A stretch of 64,000 nt of DNA from positions 1-64,000 of the forward strand of contig CALMFH010000153.1 in NCBI GenBank assembly GCA_937864925.1. The letters are read 5' to 3'. The stretch is from an uncultured Alphaproteobacteria bacterium. GTDB taxonomy: Bacteria; Pseudomonadota; Alphaproteobacteria; Rhizobiales; Ancalomicrobiaceae. Below are positions 52,993-61,228 of this stretch, one piece after another; position 1 is the first letter of the stretch; every line of letters begins with the position of its first letter. A model generated the notes under the pieces. That model had not been told where the DNA came from and did not search any database. It was given only the letters and a program-made list of their open reading frames with translations. Both the position numbers and the translations under genes were made by a program.

Positions 52993-53904
52993 TCACTCCG
53001 CTGGGGCGTCGACGGGGCGCCCGGCTTTCTCGATCACCTCGATCACGCCGGGGAAGTAGCGCCCGGAAAGTCCTCCGTCTCGTGCAGCCTCATAGTAGTT
53101 TCGGGCGATGCCGGTGACCCGCGCCTCGACACCCGTCTCGGCCGCCAGCCGCAGCACGTAGTCGATGTCCTTGAGGACGTATTCGGGCGGGAAGGCCTTC
53201 TCCGGGAAGGCGCGCGGCACCATCGCCTTGAGGCCGTGGTTGCGCAGCGCGAAGCTGTCGCCGGAGCCCTTGGACACCGCCTCGAGCAGAGTGCGCGGCG
53301 CGACGCCGGCGCGCTCGCCGATCACCATCATCTCCGCCAGCGCCACCACGTGTTCGAAGAGCAGGGCGTTGTTGATCAGCTTGACCACCTGACCGGAACC
53401 GATGTCGCCACAGTGGGTGACGTCCGATCCCATGTGGCGGAGCAGCGGTTCGATGCGGGCGAAGACCGCGTCGCTGGCGCCGACCATGATGCTGAGTTCG
53501 CCGCGCTGCGCCGCTTCACGCGTCCGCGCCACCGGCGCATCGGCGAAGGAGATGCCGCGCGCGGCGAGAAACGCCCCGATCTCTCGAGCCCCGGCGACCG
53601 AGGTGGTGCTGAGGTCGACCACCGTGGTTCCGGATCTCGCCGCGGCTGCGACCGGGCCGTCGGGTCCGCAGACGGCGCGAACCTGGGCATCTCCGGGAAG
53701 CGAGAGGAAGATCACGTCGGCCGCCGCAGCGATGTCGGCAATCGAGGCGGCCGGCTCCGCCGCAGTGTCGGCGAGGGCCTTCACCGCGTTCGCATCGAGG
53801 TCGAAGGCGAGGACGCGGCCTCGGTGCTTGGTCGCCATGTTGCGGCACATGGGACCTCCCATGACGCCGAGACCGACGAATCCGATCGTCACGTTGTTCG
53901 TCAT
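52993..53904 (-). CDS. Beta-hydroxyacid dehydrogenase (3-hydroxyisobutyrate dehydrogenase-like)
   Basis: 303 residues. NAD-binding start IGFVGLGVMGGPMCRNM and catalytic Lys in GSGQVVKLINNAL. The substrate-specificity loop, usually DAPVSGG, reads DAPVARTREAA, pointing to an unusual substrate. It lies between the SDR gene and livH with 4-bp gaps on each side. Confidence 0.9.
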   Translation of the reverse strand: MTNNVTIGFVGLGVMGGPMCRNMATKHRGRVLAFDLDANAVKALADTAAEPAASIADIAAAADVIFLSLPGDAQVRAVCGPDGPVAAAARSGTTVVDLSTTSVAGAREIGAFLAARGISFADAPVARTREAAQRGELSIMVGASDAVFARIEPLLRHMGSDVTHCGDIGSGQVVKLINNALLFEHVVALAEMMVIGERAGVAPRTLLEAVSKGSGDSFALRNHGLKAMVPRAFPEKAFPPEYVLKDIDYVLRLAAETGVEARVTGIARNYYEAARDGGLSGRYFPGVIEVIEKAGRPVDAPAE

Positions 53905-53908
53905 CGCT

Positions 53909-54658
53909 TCAGTCCATCAACATGCCGCCGTTCACGTCGAGCACGGTTCCCGTGATCCAGTTCGAGGCGGGCGAACAGAGGAACAGGATACCTTGGGCGA
54001 TGTCTTCGGGTGCGCCATAGCGGCCCAGCGGGACACTGCCGTGCGCCGACGGAGGAGCCCGGCCGGTGACGTTCGCCCACATCGGCGTCTCGACCGGTCC
54101 GGGCGCGACCACGTTGGCATAGACGCCCTTGCTCGCGCCGGCCTTGGCGACCCACTTCATCAGGCCGTGAACCGCCGACTTGGCCGCGACGTAGGACGGC
54201 CCCGAAGCGACGCCGCCGATCTTCGCGGCGATCGAGCCGAGGGCGACGATCTTGCCGTACCCCTGCTCGACCATGACCGGGTAGAGCTTCCGGACGGGAT
54301 TGACGACGCCCATCACGTTGACGTCGAAGATGGCGCTCCATTCCTCGTCCGTCGAGTCCTGCAGCGGCTTGTTCGAGATCGTGCCGGCGCACAGGACCAG
54401 GATGTGGATCGCCGCCCGCTCGCCGAGGACGTCGTCGATCAACGCCTCGGTGTCGCCCCGCGAGGTGACGTCGCAGCGGCGATAGACGGTGCCCGGCGGC
54501 AGTTCGTCGAAGGCCTCGACGATGTCGGTCGCGATCACCCGGGCGCCGGCGGCGGCGAGGGCCGCGACGACCGCCCGTCCGATGCCGCCGGCGGCGCCGG
54601 TGACGAGTGCGATCTGACCATCCAGTCGCGGCGGCCCACTCAAAGGAGATCCTACCAT
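53909..54658 (-). CDS. Short-chain dehydrogenase/reductase
   Basis: 249 residues, the classical SDR size. NAD(P) motif VTGAAGGIGRA, then LCAG, and the Ser-Tyr-Lys triad in GSIAAKIGGVASGPSYVAAK. GGAG precedes ATG 54658. It probably interconverts an alcohol and ketone in the pathway fed by cassette 2. Confidence 0.92.
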   Translation of the reverse strand: MVGSPLSGPPRLDGQIALVTGAAGGIGRAVVAALAAAGARVIATDIVEAFDELPPGTVYRRCDVTSRGDTEALIDDVLGERAAIHILVLCAGTISNKPLQDSTDEEWSAIFDVNVMGVVNPVRKLYPVMVEQGYGKIVALGSIAAKIGGVASGPSYVAAKSAVHGLMKWVAKAGASKGVYANVVAPGPVETPMWANVTGRAPPSAHGSVPLGRYGAPEDIAQGILFLCSPASNWITGTVLDVNGGMLMD

Positions 54659-54702
54659 GGTCCGTTTCCGATGCTTTCTCTTGGCGTTGGAATGGAGGGG
54701 GG

Positions 54703-54744
54703 CGAAAGGGGGCGGTGTCGCGGCGGATCGGCCGGCCCCCTTCG
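54703..54744 (-). terminator. Intercistronic hairpin after the cassette 2 binding-protein gene
   Basis: CGAAAGGGGGC (54703-54713) pairs with GCCCCCTTCG (54735-54744) with one bulge around a GC-rich loop. It sits in the 107-bp gap after the binding-protein gene, where partial termination would keep binding protein in excess of the rest. Confidence 0.45.
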
Positions 54745-54765
54745 ACGACGGAACGCTCACGCGTC

Positions 54766-55974
54766 TCAGCCGGCCTTGGCGTCGAACGCGACCGCCGGAT
54801 AGGGCTTGAAGTCGCGGACCATGACGAACGAGCCGTTCTTCGCCTGCTGAATGGCTTCCTGGCGCGTGCCGCGATGGTCGCCGGAGCGGAAGCTCACCTT
54901 GCGGGCGCCGCCCACCGACGCACCGACGAGTGCATTGGCCGCCGCCACGAAGTTGTCGCGGGTGATCGGCTTGCCGGACGCGATCAGCGCTTCGAGAACG
55001 ACGCCGAACAGCGCCGCATTGCTCCAGCCGTTCAGACCGAACACGCCGATCGGATCGTTGGGGTAGTACTTGGAGACGGCAGCCCGATAGGCCGCGACTT
55101 CCGGCTCGTCGCTCGACACCGGCAGCAACCAGGACGAGAAGTAGACGCCGTTGAGAAGGTCGCCGGCGAGCTTGAAGGTCGACGGGTCGGCGGTGAAGAA
55201 CGGCGCGAACCAGGAGATCTTCAGTCCCTGGCGATCCGCCGCCTTGAGGGCGCCGGCGAGGTTGGCGTTGGAGCCGAACAGGATCGCCGCCTGGGCGCCG
55301 GAATTGGCGACCCGCAGGAGATGCGGGGTGAAGTCGGTGGTCTTCACCTCGAAGGAGACCGACTCGGCCGGCGCGACCTTCTGCTCGGCCATGTACAGAT
55401 CGAAGCCACGCTTCGCCGAACGGCCGAGTTCGTCGTTTTCCCAGAGCAGCGCGATCTTGTCGAGCTTGAGGTCCTTCAGCGCGTATTCGGCGTTGGAGGC
55501 GGCCGACCAGCCGTAGTCGGGGAGCAGCGGGAAGATGTTCGGTTCCGCGAAGAACGCACTGGCGCCACCGATCGGCCCGAGCATCGGCAGACCCGCCTCC
55601 TTGGCGTAGGGGATGACGGCGACGTTGGTGGCGGTACCGACCGACGCGACCAGCGAGAAGATCTTGTCCTCTTCGACCATGCGCTTGGTCACCGCGACGC
55701 TGCGGGCCGGGTCGTAGCCGTCGTCGAGGGTGACGTACTTGATCTTCCAACCGCGAATGCCGCCGGTCTCGTTGACATGGCGGAAGTAGGATTCCGCCGC
55801 GTGAGTGAGGATCGCATAGAACGGCACCGGCCCGGTGACCGGGGTGAAGCCACCGACGGTGATCGTCTTGCTCGCCTCGTCGACGCCGATCTCGGCCGCC
55901 AGCGAGGACCGCAGGGGCAGCGCCGCGCCGAGAGCCGCCGCGCCGAAGAGTTTCAGTGCACTGCGTCGATCCAT
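54766..55974 (-). CDS. Liv-type ABC substrate-binding protein, cassette 2
   Basis: 402 residues from ATG 55974 (GGGAGGAC upstream), with an N-terminal RRSALKLFG export signal. It is a type-I periplasmic binding protein of the LivJ/leucine family (VGGFTPVTGPVPFYAILTH, NDELGRSAKRGFDL, FFTADPSTFKLAGDLLNGVY). It is the intact paralogue of the frameshifted gene at 46760 and heads cassette 2. The ligand is unknown; enzyme content suggests a hydroxy-carboxylic acid rather than an amino acid. Confidence 0.92.
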   Translation of the reverse strand: MDRRSALKLFGAAALGAALPLRSSLAAEIGVDEASKTITVGGFTPVTGPVPFYAILTHAAESYFRHVNETGGIRGWKIKYVTLDDGYDPARSVAVTKRMVEEDKIFSLVASVGTATNVAVIPYAKEAGLPMLGPIGGASAFFAEPNIFPLLPDYGWSAASNAEYALKDLKLDKIALLWENDELGRSAKRGFDLYMAEQKVAPAESVSFEVKTTDFTPHLLRVANSGAQAAILFGSNANLAGALKAADRQGLKISWFAPFFTADPSTFKLAGDLLNGVYFSSWLLPVSSDEPEVAAYRAAVSKYYPNDPIGVFGLNGWSNAALFGVVLEALIASGKPITRDNFVAAANALVGASVGGARKVSFRSGDHRGTRQEAIQQAKNGSFVMVRDFKPYPAVAFDAKAG

Positions 55975-56024
55975 CGTGTCCTCCCATCGATCGCGCGCCG
56001 GCGTTTCCCGCCTTGTCGGCTTCA

Positions 56025-56053
56025 TGTGTAGGCGGCCCTACCGGCGATGTCAA
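56025..56053 (-). promoter_or_regulatory. Promoter of ABC cassette 2
   Basis: Leftward -35 TTGACA (56048-56053, a perfect match), 17-bp spacer and a weak -10 TACACA (56025-56030). It lies about 50 bp before the binding-protein start codon. A palindromic operator lies directly upstream. Confidence 0.6.
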
Positions 56054-56059
56054 GCATAC

Positions 56060-56074
56060 GATGCATAATGCATC
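56060..56074. promoter_or_regulatory. GntR-type operator, site 1
   Basis: GATGCAT-A-ATGCATC is a perfect 15-bp palindrome, 6 bp upstream of the -35 box of cassette 2. Its core TGCAT-A-ATGCA is repeated as TGCAT-G-ATGCA at 56909. FadR/GntR proteins bind short palindromes of this length, and a GntR gene is 1 kb away. Confidence 0.65.
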
Positions 56075-56093
56075 ATTCAGAAAGACTGTTCTC

Positions 56094-56888
56094 TCACCGT
56101 CGTTTCGCCAGCAGCGCCCGGGCCCGCTCCACCACCGGGCGATCCACCATCTTGCCGTCGAGCGAAACGGCGCCGCCGCCGGCCGCTTCGATCGCTCCGA
56201 CGACGCGTTCGGCCCAGGCCAGCTCTTCCGTGCCGGGTAGAAAACCTCCGTTCACCGGCTCGATCTGGCTCGGATGGATGCAGAGCTTGCCGCCGAAGCC
56301 GAGGGCCTTCGCTCGCGCCACCCTCACGGCCAGCGCCGAAGGATCGGCGAGCGAGGGAAACACTCCGTCGATCGGTGCCGGTAGACCTGCATGCCGCGAC
56401 TCGAGCGCGAGTTGCAGGCGGACCGGGTCGAGTTCCCGGTCGGCCTCCTCGACCCCGGAATCGAGCGAGAAATCCAGGTTTCCGAAGGCGACGCGGGCGA
56501 TACCGCTCTCCGTACAGATCTTCCGCACCTGCATGAGTCCGGCCACGGATTCGATCAGAGCGGTGATCTCGATGTTCGGCCCGAGTTCATGTCGGACGAC
56601 CCGCAGGACGTCCGGCTCGGCCTTGGGGACCATGACGCGCGTGATCCCGCCGCGACCGATCGCAGCGACATCGCTTTCGAACCAGGGGCTGTCGAGACCG
56701 TTGATTCTGACCATCGCTTCGGTTCGACCGGCCCAGGTGGCGACGGCCTCACGTGCGGCCTCCTTGCCTTCCGGGCGAACCGCGTCCTCGAGGTCGACGA
56801 TGACCCGGTCGGCACCACTGGCGAGCGCCTTGTCGAAGCGATCGGGGCGTTCGGCGGGGACGAAGAGATAGGACCGTTCGAGGGGCAT
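56094..56888 (-). CDS. CitE-like HpcH/HpaI-family C-C lyase (citramalyl/malyl-CoA lyase type)
   Basis: 264 residues from ATG 56888 (GAGG upstream). CitE-family motifs: ERSYLFVPAERPDRFDKAL, IVDLEDAV (metal-ligand acid), RINGLDSPWF (CoA-region Arg), VPKAE, IESVAGL (Glu ligand) and FGNLDFSLD (Asp). Such enzymes split malyl-, citramalyl- or citryl-CoA into acetyl-CoA and an oxo acid. With the CoA-transferase and hydratase at 61-64 kb, (S)-citramalyl-CoA is a reasonable substrate by inference. Confidence 0.88.
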   Translation of the reverse strand: MPLERSYLFVPAERPDRFDKALASGADRVIVDLEDAVRPEGKEAAREAVATWAGRTEAMVRINGLDSPWFESDVAAIGRGGITRVMVPKAEPDVLRVVRHELGPNIEITALIESVAGLMQVRKICTESGIARVAFGNLDFSLDSGVEEADRELDPVRLQLALESRHAGLPAPIDGVFPSLADPSALAVRVARAKALGFGGKLCIHPSQIEPVNGGFLPGTEELAWAERVVGAIEAAGGGAVSLDGKMVDRPVVERARALLAKRR

Positions 56889-56908
56889 TGTAATCCTCAG
56901 CTGCATTC

Positions 56909-56947
56909 TGCATGATGCATTTTATGCTCGGCTTTTCGATCCCGCAA
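56909..56947 (-). promoter_or_regulatory. Promoter of the CitE-like gene with GntR-type operator, site 2
   Basis: Leftward -35 TTGCGG (56942-56947), 17-bp spacer, -10 TAAAAT (56919-56924). The perfect palindrome TGCAT-G-ATGCA (56909-56919) abuts the -10 box, an ideal position for repression. It lies between the CitE-like gene and the divergent gntR. Confidence 0.65.
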
Positions 56948-57034
56948 GGTTGTGTTAGATGCTGACGGTATGCGGCACCGGAGGAGCGTCTCCCGACGCG
57001 GCCGCCAGAGGGACGGGGCGATCCCGACGGCACG

Positions 57035-57700
57035 ATGGAATATCGAACCAAGGAAGAGCAGGTCGCCGACTATCTTCGCGAGGGCATCCTCTCCGGGCGA
57101 CTGCCGCGCGGCACCCGGCTGAAGCAGCAGGAAATCGCTCAACAGCTGAAGATCTCGATCACTCCGGTACGCGAGGCGCTGAAGCTGCTCGAGGCGGAGG
57201 GCTACATTTCCTCCGACAGCTACCGCGGCGCCACCGTCGTGCCCTTCGACATCGGAACCTCGACCGAAGCGCTGAAGCTGCGCATCATGTTGGAGACCCA
57301 ACTGGTGGAGAGCGCGGCGCGCAACCTGACCTCGGCGGACATCGCCGAGCTGCAGGTCCTCGCCGATCAGTTCGAGAAGGCCGCCGACAGCGGCGACAGC
57401 ACCGGCGCCCGTGGCGTCAACTACCGCTTCCATCGCCGAATCTACGATTTCGCCGATCTGCCCCAGACCCTCCATTTCGTGCAGGTCCTGTGGGCGCGCT
57501 ACCCCTTCGACGCGATCAACCGTATCGGAGGCCGGGCCAGCCGCGCCGCGGAAGAGCATGCCGAACTGTTGCGCAACTTCATCGAAGGCGATGCCGCCGG
57601 GGCCATGCTGACCATGCGCCGGCACATCGAATCCGGTTGGGCCGAGTTCCGCGAGAGCCTCGAAAGCCGCGCCGACGCGAAGCCGACCGACCGGGCCTGA
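57035..57700 (+). CDS. GntR-family regulator, FCD subfamily
   Basis: 221 residues. DNA-binding winged helix (VADYLREGILSGRLPRGTRL, QQEIAQQLKISITPVREALK) followed by an FCD effector domain with metal/ligand residues (NYRFHRRIYD, the His of EEHAELL and MRRHIESG). It reads away from the CitE-like gene, sharing a 146-bp control region with operator site 2. It likely represses that gene, itself and cassette 2 until a carboxylate or CoA ester binds. Confidence 0.92.
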   Translation: MEYRTKEEQVADYLREGILSGRLPRGTRLKQQEIAQQLKISITPVREALKLLEAEGYISSDSYRGATVVPFDIGTSTEALKLRIMLETQLVESAARNLTSADIAELQVLADQFEKAADSGDSTGARGVNYRFHRRIYDFADLPQTLHFVQVLWARYPFDAINRIGGRASRAAEEHAELLRNFIEGDAAGAMLTMRRHIESGWAEFRESLESRADAKPTDRA

Positions 57701-57723
57701 GACCCGATCGAGAGTTCTCACCC

Positions 57724-58302
57724 ATGAAACCCTCCATGCTTCTGGTCATGGACATGATCAACGACCTCGTCCATGCCGACGGGGCCGGCGCCAAGACCTA
57801 TGTGCCGCTGATGGCCGAACGCGACGTCCTCGGCCGCACCCGTGCCTTCGTCGATCGCGCCCGTGCCGCCGGCGTCCTCGTCGGCTACGTCCGCGTCGCC
57901 TTCGCCCCGGACTATCGCGACTGTCCGCCGAATTCGCCGGTCTTCTCCCGCGCCCGCGACAACGGCCTGTTCCGGCTCGGCACCTGGGGCACCGAGGTGC
58001 ACGACGCGGTGGCACCGGCGGAAGGCGACTTCGACTTCGTCAAGCCGCGGGTCAGCCCGTTCTACGGCACGGCGCTCGAACCGGCGTTGCGTGCCCGCGG
58101 CATCGAGCGTCTCTTCCTCTGCGGCGTCTCGACCAACGGCGTGGTTCACACCGGCGCGCGCGAGGCCCACGACCGCGACTACGAGACGATCGTGCTCGAA
58201 GACTGCTGCGCCGGAGCGACCGTCGAGGAGCACGCCAACGCGCTGAAGTGCGTCGCGCGCTTCGCCGCCATTCGCGACGGCGCCACCATCGACTTCGCCT
58301 GA
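57724..58302 (+). CDS. Isochorismatase-family cysteine hydrolase
   Basis: 192 residues. The catalytic triad of the family is visible: Asp in LLVMDMIND, Lys in FDFVKPRVSPF, and Cys in LFLCGVSTNGVV with the non-proline cis-peptide region. Members hydrolyse amides such as nicotinamide, N-carbamoylsarcosine, ureidoacrylate or biuret. It follows gntR by 23 bp and is probably co-transcribed. Confidence 0.9.
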   Translation: MKPSMLLVMDMINDLVHADGAGAKTYVPLMAERDVLGRTRAFVDRARAAGVLVGYVRVAFAPDYRDCPPNSPVFSRARDNGLFRLGTWGTEVHDAVAPAEGDFDFVKPRVSPFYGTALEPALRARGIERLFLCGVSTNGVVHTGAREAHDRDYETIVLEDCCAGATVEEHANALKCVARFAAIRDGATIDFA

Positions 58303-58310
58303 GAAAGAAG

Positions 58311-58348
58311 AGCCGGGTGAGCGGGTCTCGCGACCCCTTCACCCGGCT
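58311..58348. terminator. Bidirectional terminator between convergent genes
   Basis: Two 17-nt arms (58311-58327, 58332-58348; one mismatch, one G-U) enclose TCGC. On the minus strand the stem is followed by CTCTTCTTTCTC, a T-rich tract, so it mainly terminates the leftward importer transcript. It also ends the isochorismatase-family message. Confidence 0.75.
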
Positions 58349-58443
58349 TCGACCGCAACGCCGGGGACGCGGGAGGTTCGCCCGGCGCAACGGTAGTTTC
58401 GGCCGGAGGACGTCATCGGGCGTCGCCGGCCGAGAGAGTCGCG

Positions 58444-59481
58444 TCAGGGCCGTGACCAACCGGTGTCCATCACGTCGGCGGCGGCGACCTGTTTCACCTC
58501 GTCGCCGAAGCGCAGCATGAAGTCGCGGTTCTGTTCGAACTGGCCGGGCGTGAAGGCGAGCGGCACCGAGACCGTCGCCGCCTGATCGGCGACCGCCTTC
58601 TGGACGAGGCCGAGGTCGGTCTGCGGAAAATACTGCTCCTGGATGAGGCGCCCGGCCTTCGCCGGATCGGCGCGCACCAATGCGCCGCCCTTCGCCAGAC
58701 CGGTGACCAGACGGCCTATCGGATCCGCCTTCGAAGCGAGGACGTCGGGCTTCGCCCCCAGCACCGTGTAGAGGAAGTTCTCGAGCCCCGGAACCTCGCC
58801 CTGCGAGGGCCGCGCCGCCCAGACGGCGAGCCCGTCTTCCACCGCCCGGTTGTTGGCCGGCGCGGTGGTGTTGAAGCCGTCGATCTGGCCCGACTTCAGC
58901 GCGGCGTACATCTGATCGAGCTTGACCACAGTGAGAGTGACGTTGCGATCGGGATCGAGACCACCGAGCATGACGAGATGGCGCCACAGCTTGTCGGTGC
59001 CGCTGCCGCGCCCGGAGATCGCCAGCGTCAGCCCCTTGAGCCGCGCCATGCGTTCGGCGAGCGGCATCTTCTCGGTGAGGCCGATCTTCTCGGCGGCCTT
59101 GACACTGATCACCGCGTCGCTGGCGTACTGCACCATCAGCGGCGCGAAGGCCTTGATCTTCTGCCCCTTCGATGCGGCGAGGATGATGTCGCTCATCACC
59201 AGACCGCAGACGTCGACGCTGCCGCCGAGGGTGGCGGCCATCGCGTTGGTGCCGCCGCCGGTGTTGACGAAAGTGACGTCGAGACCCTCGGCGTCCAGGA
59301 AGCCGGCCGCCTTGGCGGTGAGGAGCGGCAGGTAGGCGAAGGTGAAGCCGCCGATGCCCACGGTGAGCGGTAATGCCCCGGCCGCAGCAGCACGTTGCGG
59401 GCCGAGCCCGGCCAGGGCGGTCAGCGCCAGGGATCCCGCCCCCCATCGGCCGAAGGTTCGCAAGGCGTCGCGTCTGTCCAT
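58444..59481 (-). CDS. NitT/TauT-type ABC substrate-binding protein
   Basis: 345 residues with an export signal (MDRRDALRTFGRWGAGSLAL ... AAAAG), possibly Tat-like. NMT1/SsuA-like fold: VGIGGFTFAYLPLLTAKAAG, GGGTNAMAATLGGSVDVCG and LAISGRGSGTDKLWRH. GGGAGGAAGAG precedes the start. It is the binding protein of the importer with the two genes upstream. The ligand could be a sulfonate, nitrate, pyrimidine precursor or, by context, a carboxylate. Confidence 0.88.
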   Translation of the reverse strand: MDRRDALRTFGRWGAGSLALTALAGLGPQRAAAAGALPLTVGIGGFTFAYLPLLTAKAAGFLDAEGLDVTFVNTGGGTNAMAATLGGSVDVCGLVMSDIILAASKGQKIKAFAPLMVQYASDAVISVKAAEKIGLTEKMPLAERMARLKGLTLAISGRGSGTDKLWRHLVMLGGLDPDRNVTLTVVKLDQMYAALKSGQIDGFNTTAPANNRAVEDGLAVWAARPSQGEVPGLENFLYTVLGAKPDVLASKADPIGRLVTGLAKGGALVRADPAKAGRLIQEQYFPQTDLGLVQKAVADQAATVSVPLAFTPGQFEQNRDFMLRFGDEVKQVAAADVMDTGWSRP

Positions 59482-59525
59482 CACTCTTCCTCCCAGGGTT
59501 CCACCCGCGTTCCGTCGCGGTGTGT

Positions 59526-60320
59526 TCATCTCCATCGAAAGATCCGGTGTTCGAGCCGCCCCAGCCCTTCGTTGAGAGCTGCGGTCACGACCATCAGGGC
59601 GAAGAGCGCGGCGAAGACCCCCGCCGTATCGAGCTGGCCGGCGGCGTTCTGGGTGAGGAAGCCGATGCCGGCATTGGAGGCCATCATCTCGGCCGCCACC
59701 GCGCCGACGAAGCCGTAGGGCAGGCCGAGCTTCAGGCCGGAGAAGACCCAGGGCAGCGCCGAGGGAAAGGTCACGCGCCGATGCACCGTGAACCGCCCGG
59801 CGCCCATGATCCGGAGCGCGTCGACCATCTTGCGGTCCGCTTGGGCGATGCCGCCGATCGTGCTGAAGAGCACCAGGAAGAAGACGCTCACCGCCGCGAG
59901 GACGATCTTCGGCGCCAGGCCGATGCCGAACCACATGATGAACAACGGCGCCAACGCCACTTTCGGCACACCGTAGACGGCGGTGAGGAACGGATCGACC
60001 GTCCGCCGCAGGATGTCGCTCGAGCCGATGACGAAAGCGGCGAGAATGCCGAAGGCGGCGCCGAAGACGAAGCCGGTGGCGGTCTCCTTGAAGGTCACCA
60101 GGAGGTGATACTGGAGCGCGCCCGACCGGGTCCATTTCACCAGGGTCGCCCCGATCGCCGATGGGCTCGACACCCAGAATGGGTCGAGGAGCGGCCCCGA
60201 GGCGAGTTGCCAGGTCCCGAGGAAGGCGACGAGGAACAGCGCTCGATAGAACCAGACCGCGTCGAGGCGCCGAAGTTTCCCGGCGAACGCGGAAGGCGGT
60301 GTCGTCGGTCCGTCGCTCAT
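59526..60320 (-). CDS. NitT/TauT-type ABC permease
   Basis: 264 residues from ATG 60320. Six hydrophobic segments and the EAA loop (ALRIMGAGRFTVHRRVTFP), as in SsuC/TauC. The start overlaps the ATPase stop by four bases. Confidence 0.93.
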   Translation of the reverse strand: MSDGPTTPPSAFAGKLRRLDAVWFYRALFLVAFLGTWQLASGPLLDPFWVSSPSAIGATLVKWTRSGALQYHLLVTFKETATGFVFGAAFGILAAFVIGSSDILRRTVDPFLTAVYGVPKVALAPLFIMWFGIGLAPKIVLAAVSVFFLVLFSTIGGIAQADRKMVDALRIMGAGRFTVHRRVTFPSALPWVFSGLKLGLPYGFVGAVAAEMMASNAGIGFLTQNAAGQLDTAGVFAALFALMVVTAALNEGLGRLEHRIFRWR

Positions 60321-61141
60321 GGGGTTTTCTCCGCTCCGCCGATCTCGATCGCGCTCCACAGGCGCCGGTAGTGGTCCTCGAACCCCGGGGCGAAGCGGGC
60401 CTCGTGTACCTCGCGCGGCCGGCCGATCGCGATCGCCTCGTCGAGCTTGATGCGCGACGGGCGGTGCGACAGCACGATCACCCGATCGGCGAGAGTGATC
60501 GCCTCGACGATGTCGTGGGTGACGAAGACCACCGTCTTGCCGGTGGCGTTCCACAGCCGCATCAGATCCGCCTGGAGCACGACCTTGAGCTGGGCGTCGA
60601 GCGGCCCGAAGGGCTCGTCCATCAACAGCGTCGGCGGGTCGTAGATCAGGGTCCGCGCCAACATGGCGCGCTTGCGCATGCCGCCGGAGAGCTGGTTGGG
60701 GTGATGGTGTTCGAAGCCGCCGAGGCCGACGTCGGCGAGCATCCGACGCACCCGCTCGCGCCGCTCGGCCTTGGGGATGCCACGGATCTCGAGCGGCACC
60801 GCGACGTTGTCCTCGACCGTCAGCCACGGCATCAGGCTGTCGTGCTGCGTCAGGTAACCGATCTCGGAATTGACGCCGGTGATCGGATGGCCGTGGCAGG
60901 CGACCGTGCCCGACGTCGGTGTGTCGAGCCCGGCCATGAGATTGAGGACCGTCGACTTGCCGCTGCCGCTCGGCCCGACGATCGCCAGGAACTCGCCCTT
61001 GCGCACCTCGAGATCGAAGTCGCGGAGCACTTCGAACTGCCCTTTGCGCGACGCGAACACCTTTCCGACCTTGCGGAATTCGATGTCGAGCGCCGCCCTC
61101 GCCGGACCGAAGTCTCGGCGCGTGGACCCAGGATTTTCCAT
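60317..61141 (-). CDS. NitT/TauT-type ABC ATP-binding protein
   Basis: 274 residues from ATG 61141 (a start about 80 bp further upstream is unlikely). Walker A GPSGSGKST, Q-loop LTQHDSLMPW, signature NQLSGGMRKR, Walker B TLLMDEPFG and H-loop VTHDIVEA. It energises the importer and is downstream of the hydratase gene in the same direction. Confidence 0.94.
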   Translation of the reverse strand: MENPGSTRRDFGPARAALDIEFRKVGKVFASRKGQFEVLRDFDLEVRKGEFLAIVGPSGSGKSTVLNLMAGLDTPTSGTVACHGHPITGVNSEIGYLTQHDSLMPWLTVEDNVAVPLEIRGIPKAERRERVRRMLADVGLGGFEHHHPNQLSGGMRKRAMLARTLIYDPPTLLMDEPFGPLDAQLKVVLQADLMRLWNATGKTVVFVTHDIVEAITLADRVIVLSHRPSRIKLDEAIAIGRPREVHEARFAPGFEDHYRRLWSAIEIGGAEKTP

Positions 61142-61228
61142 GATGCGGCCCTCCCTCGGGCACTCGGGCGTCGATCGCCTCTCTCGGGCGGGCCGGCACG
61201 ACCGTCGGTGGCGCCGGCCCACAGGTCG

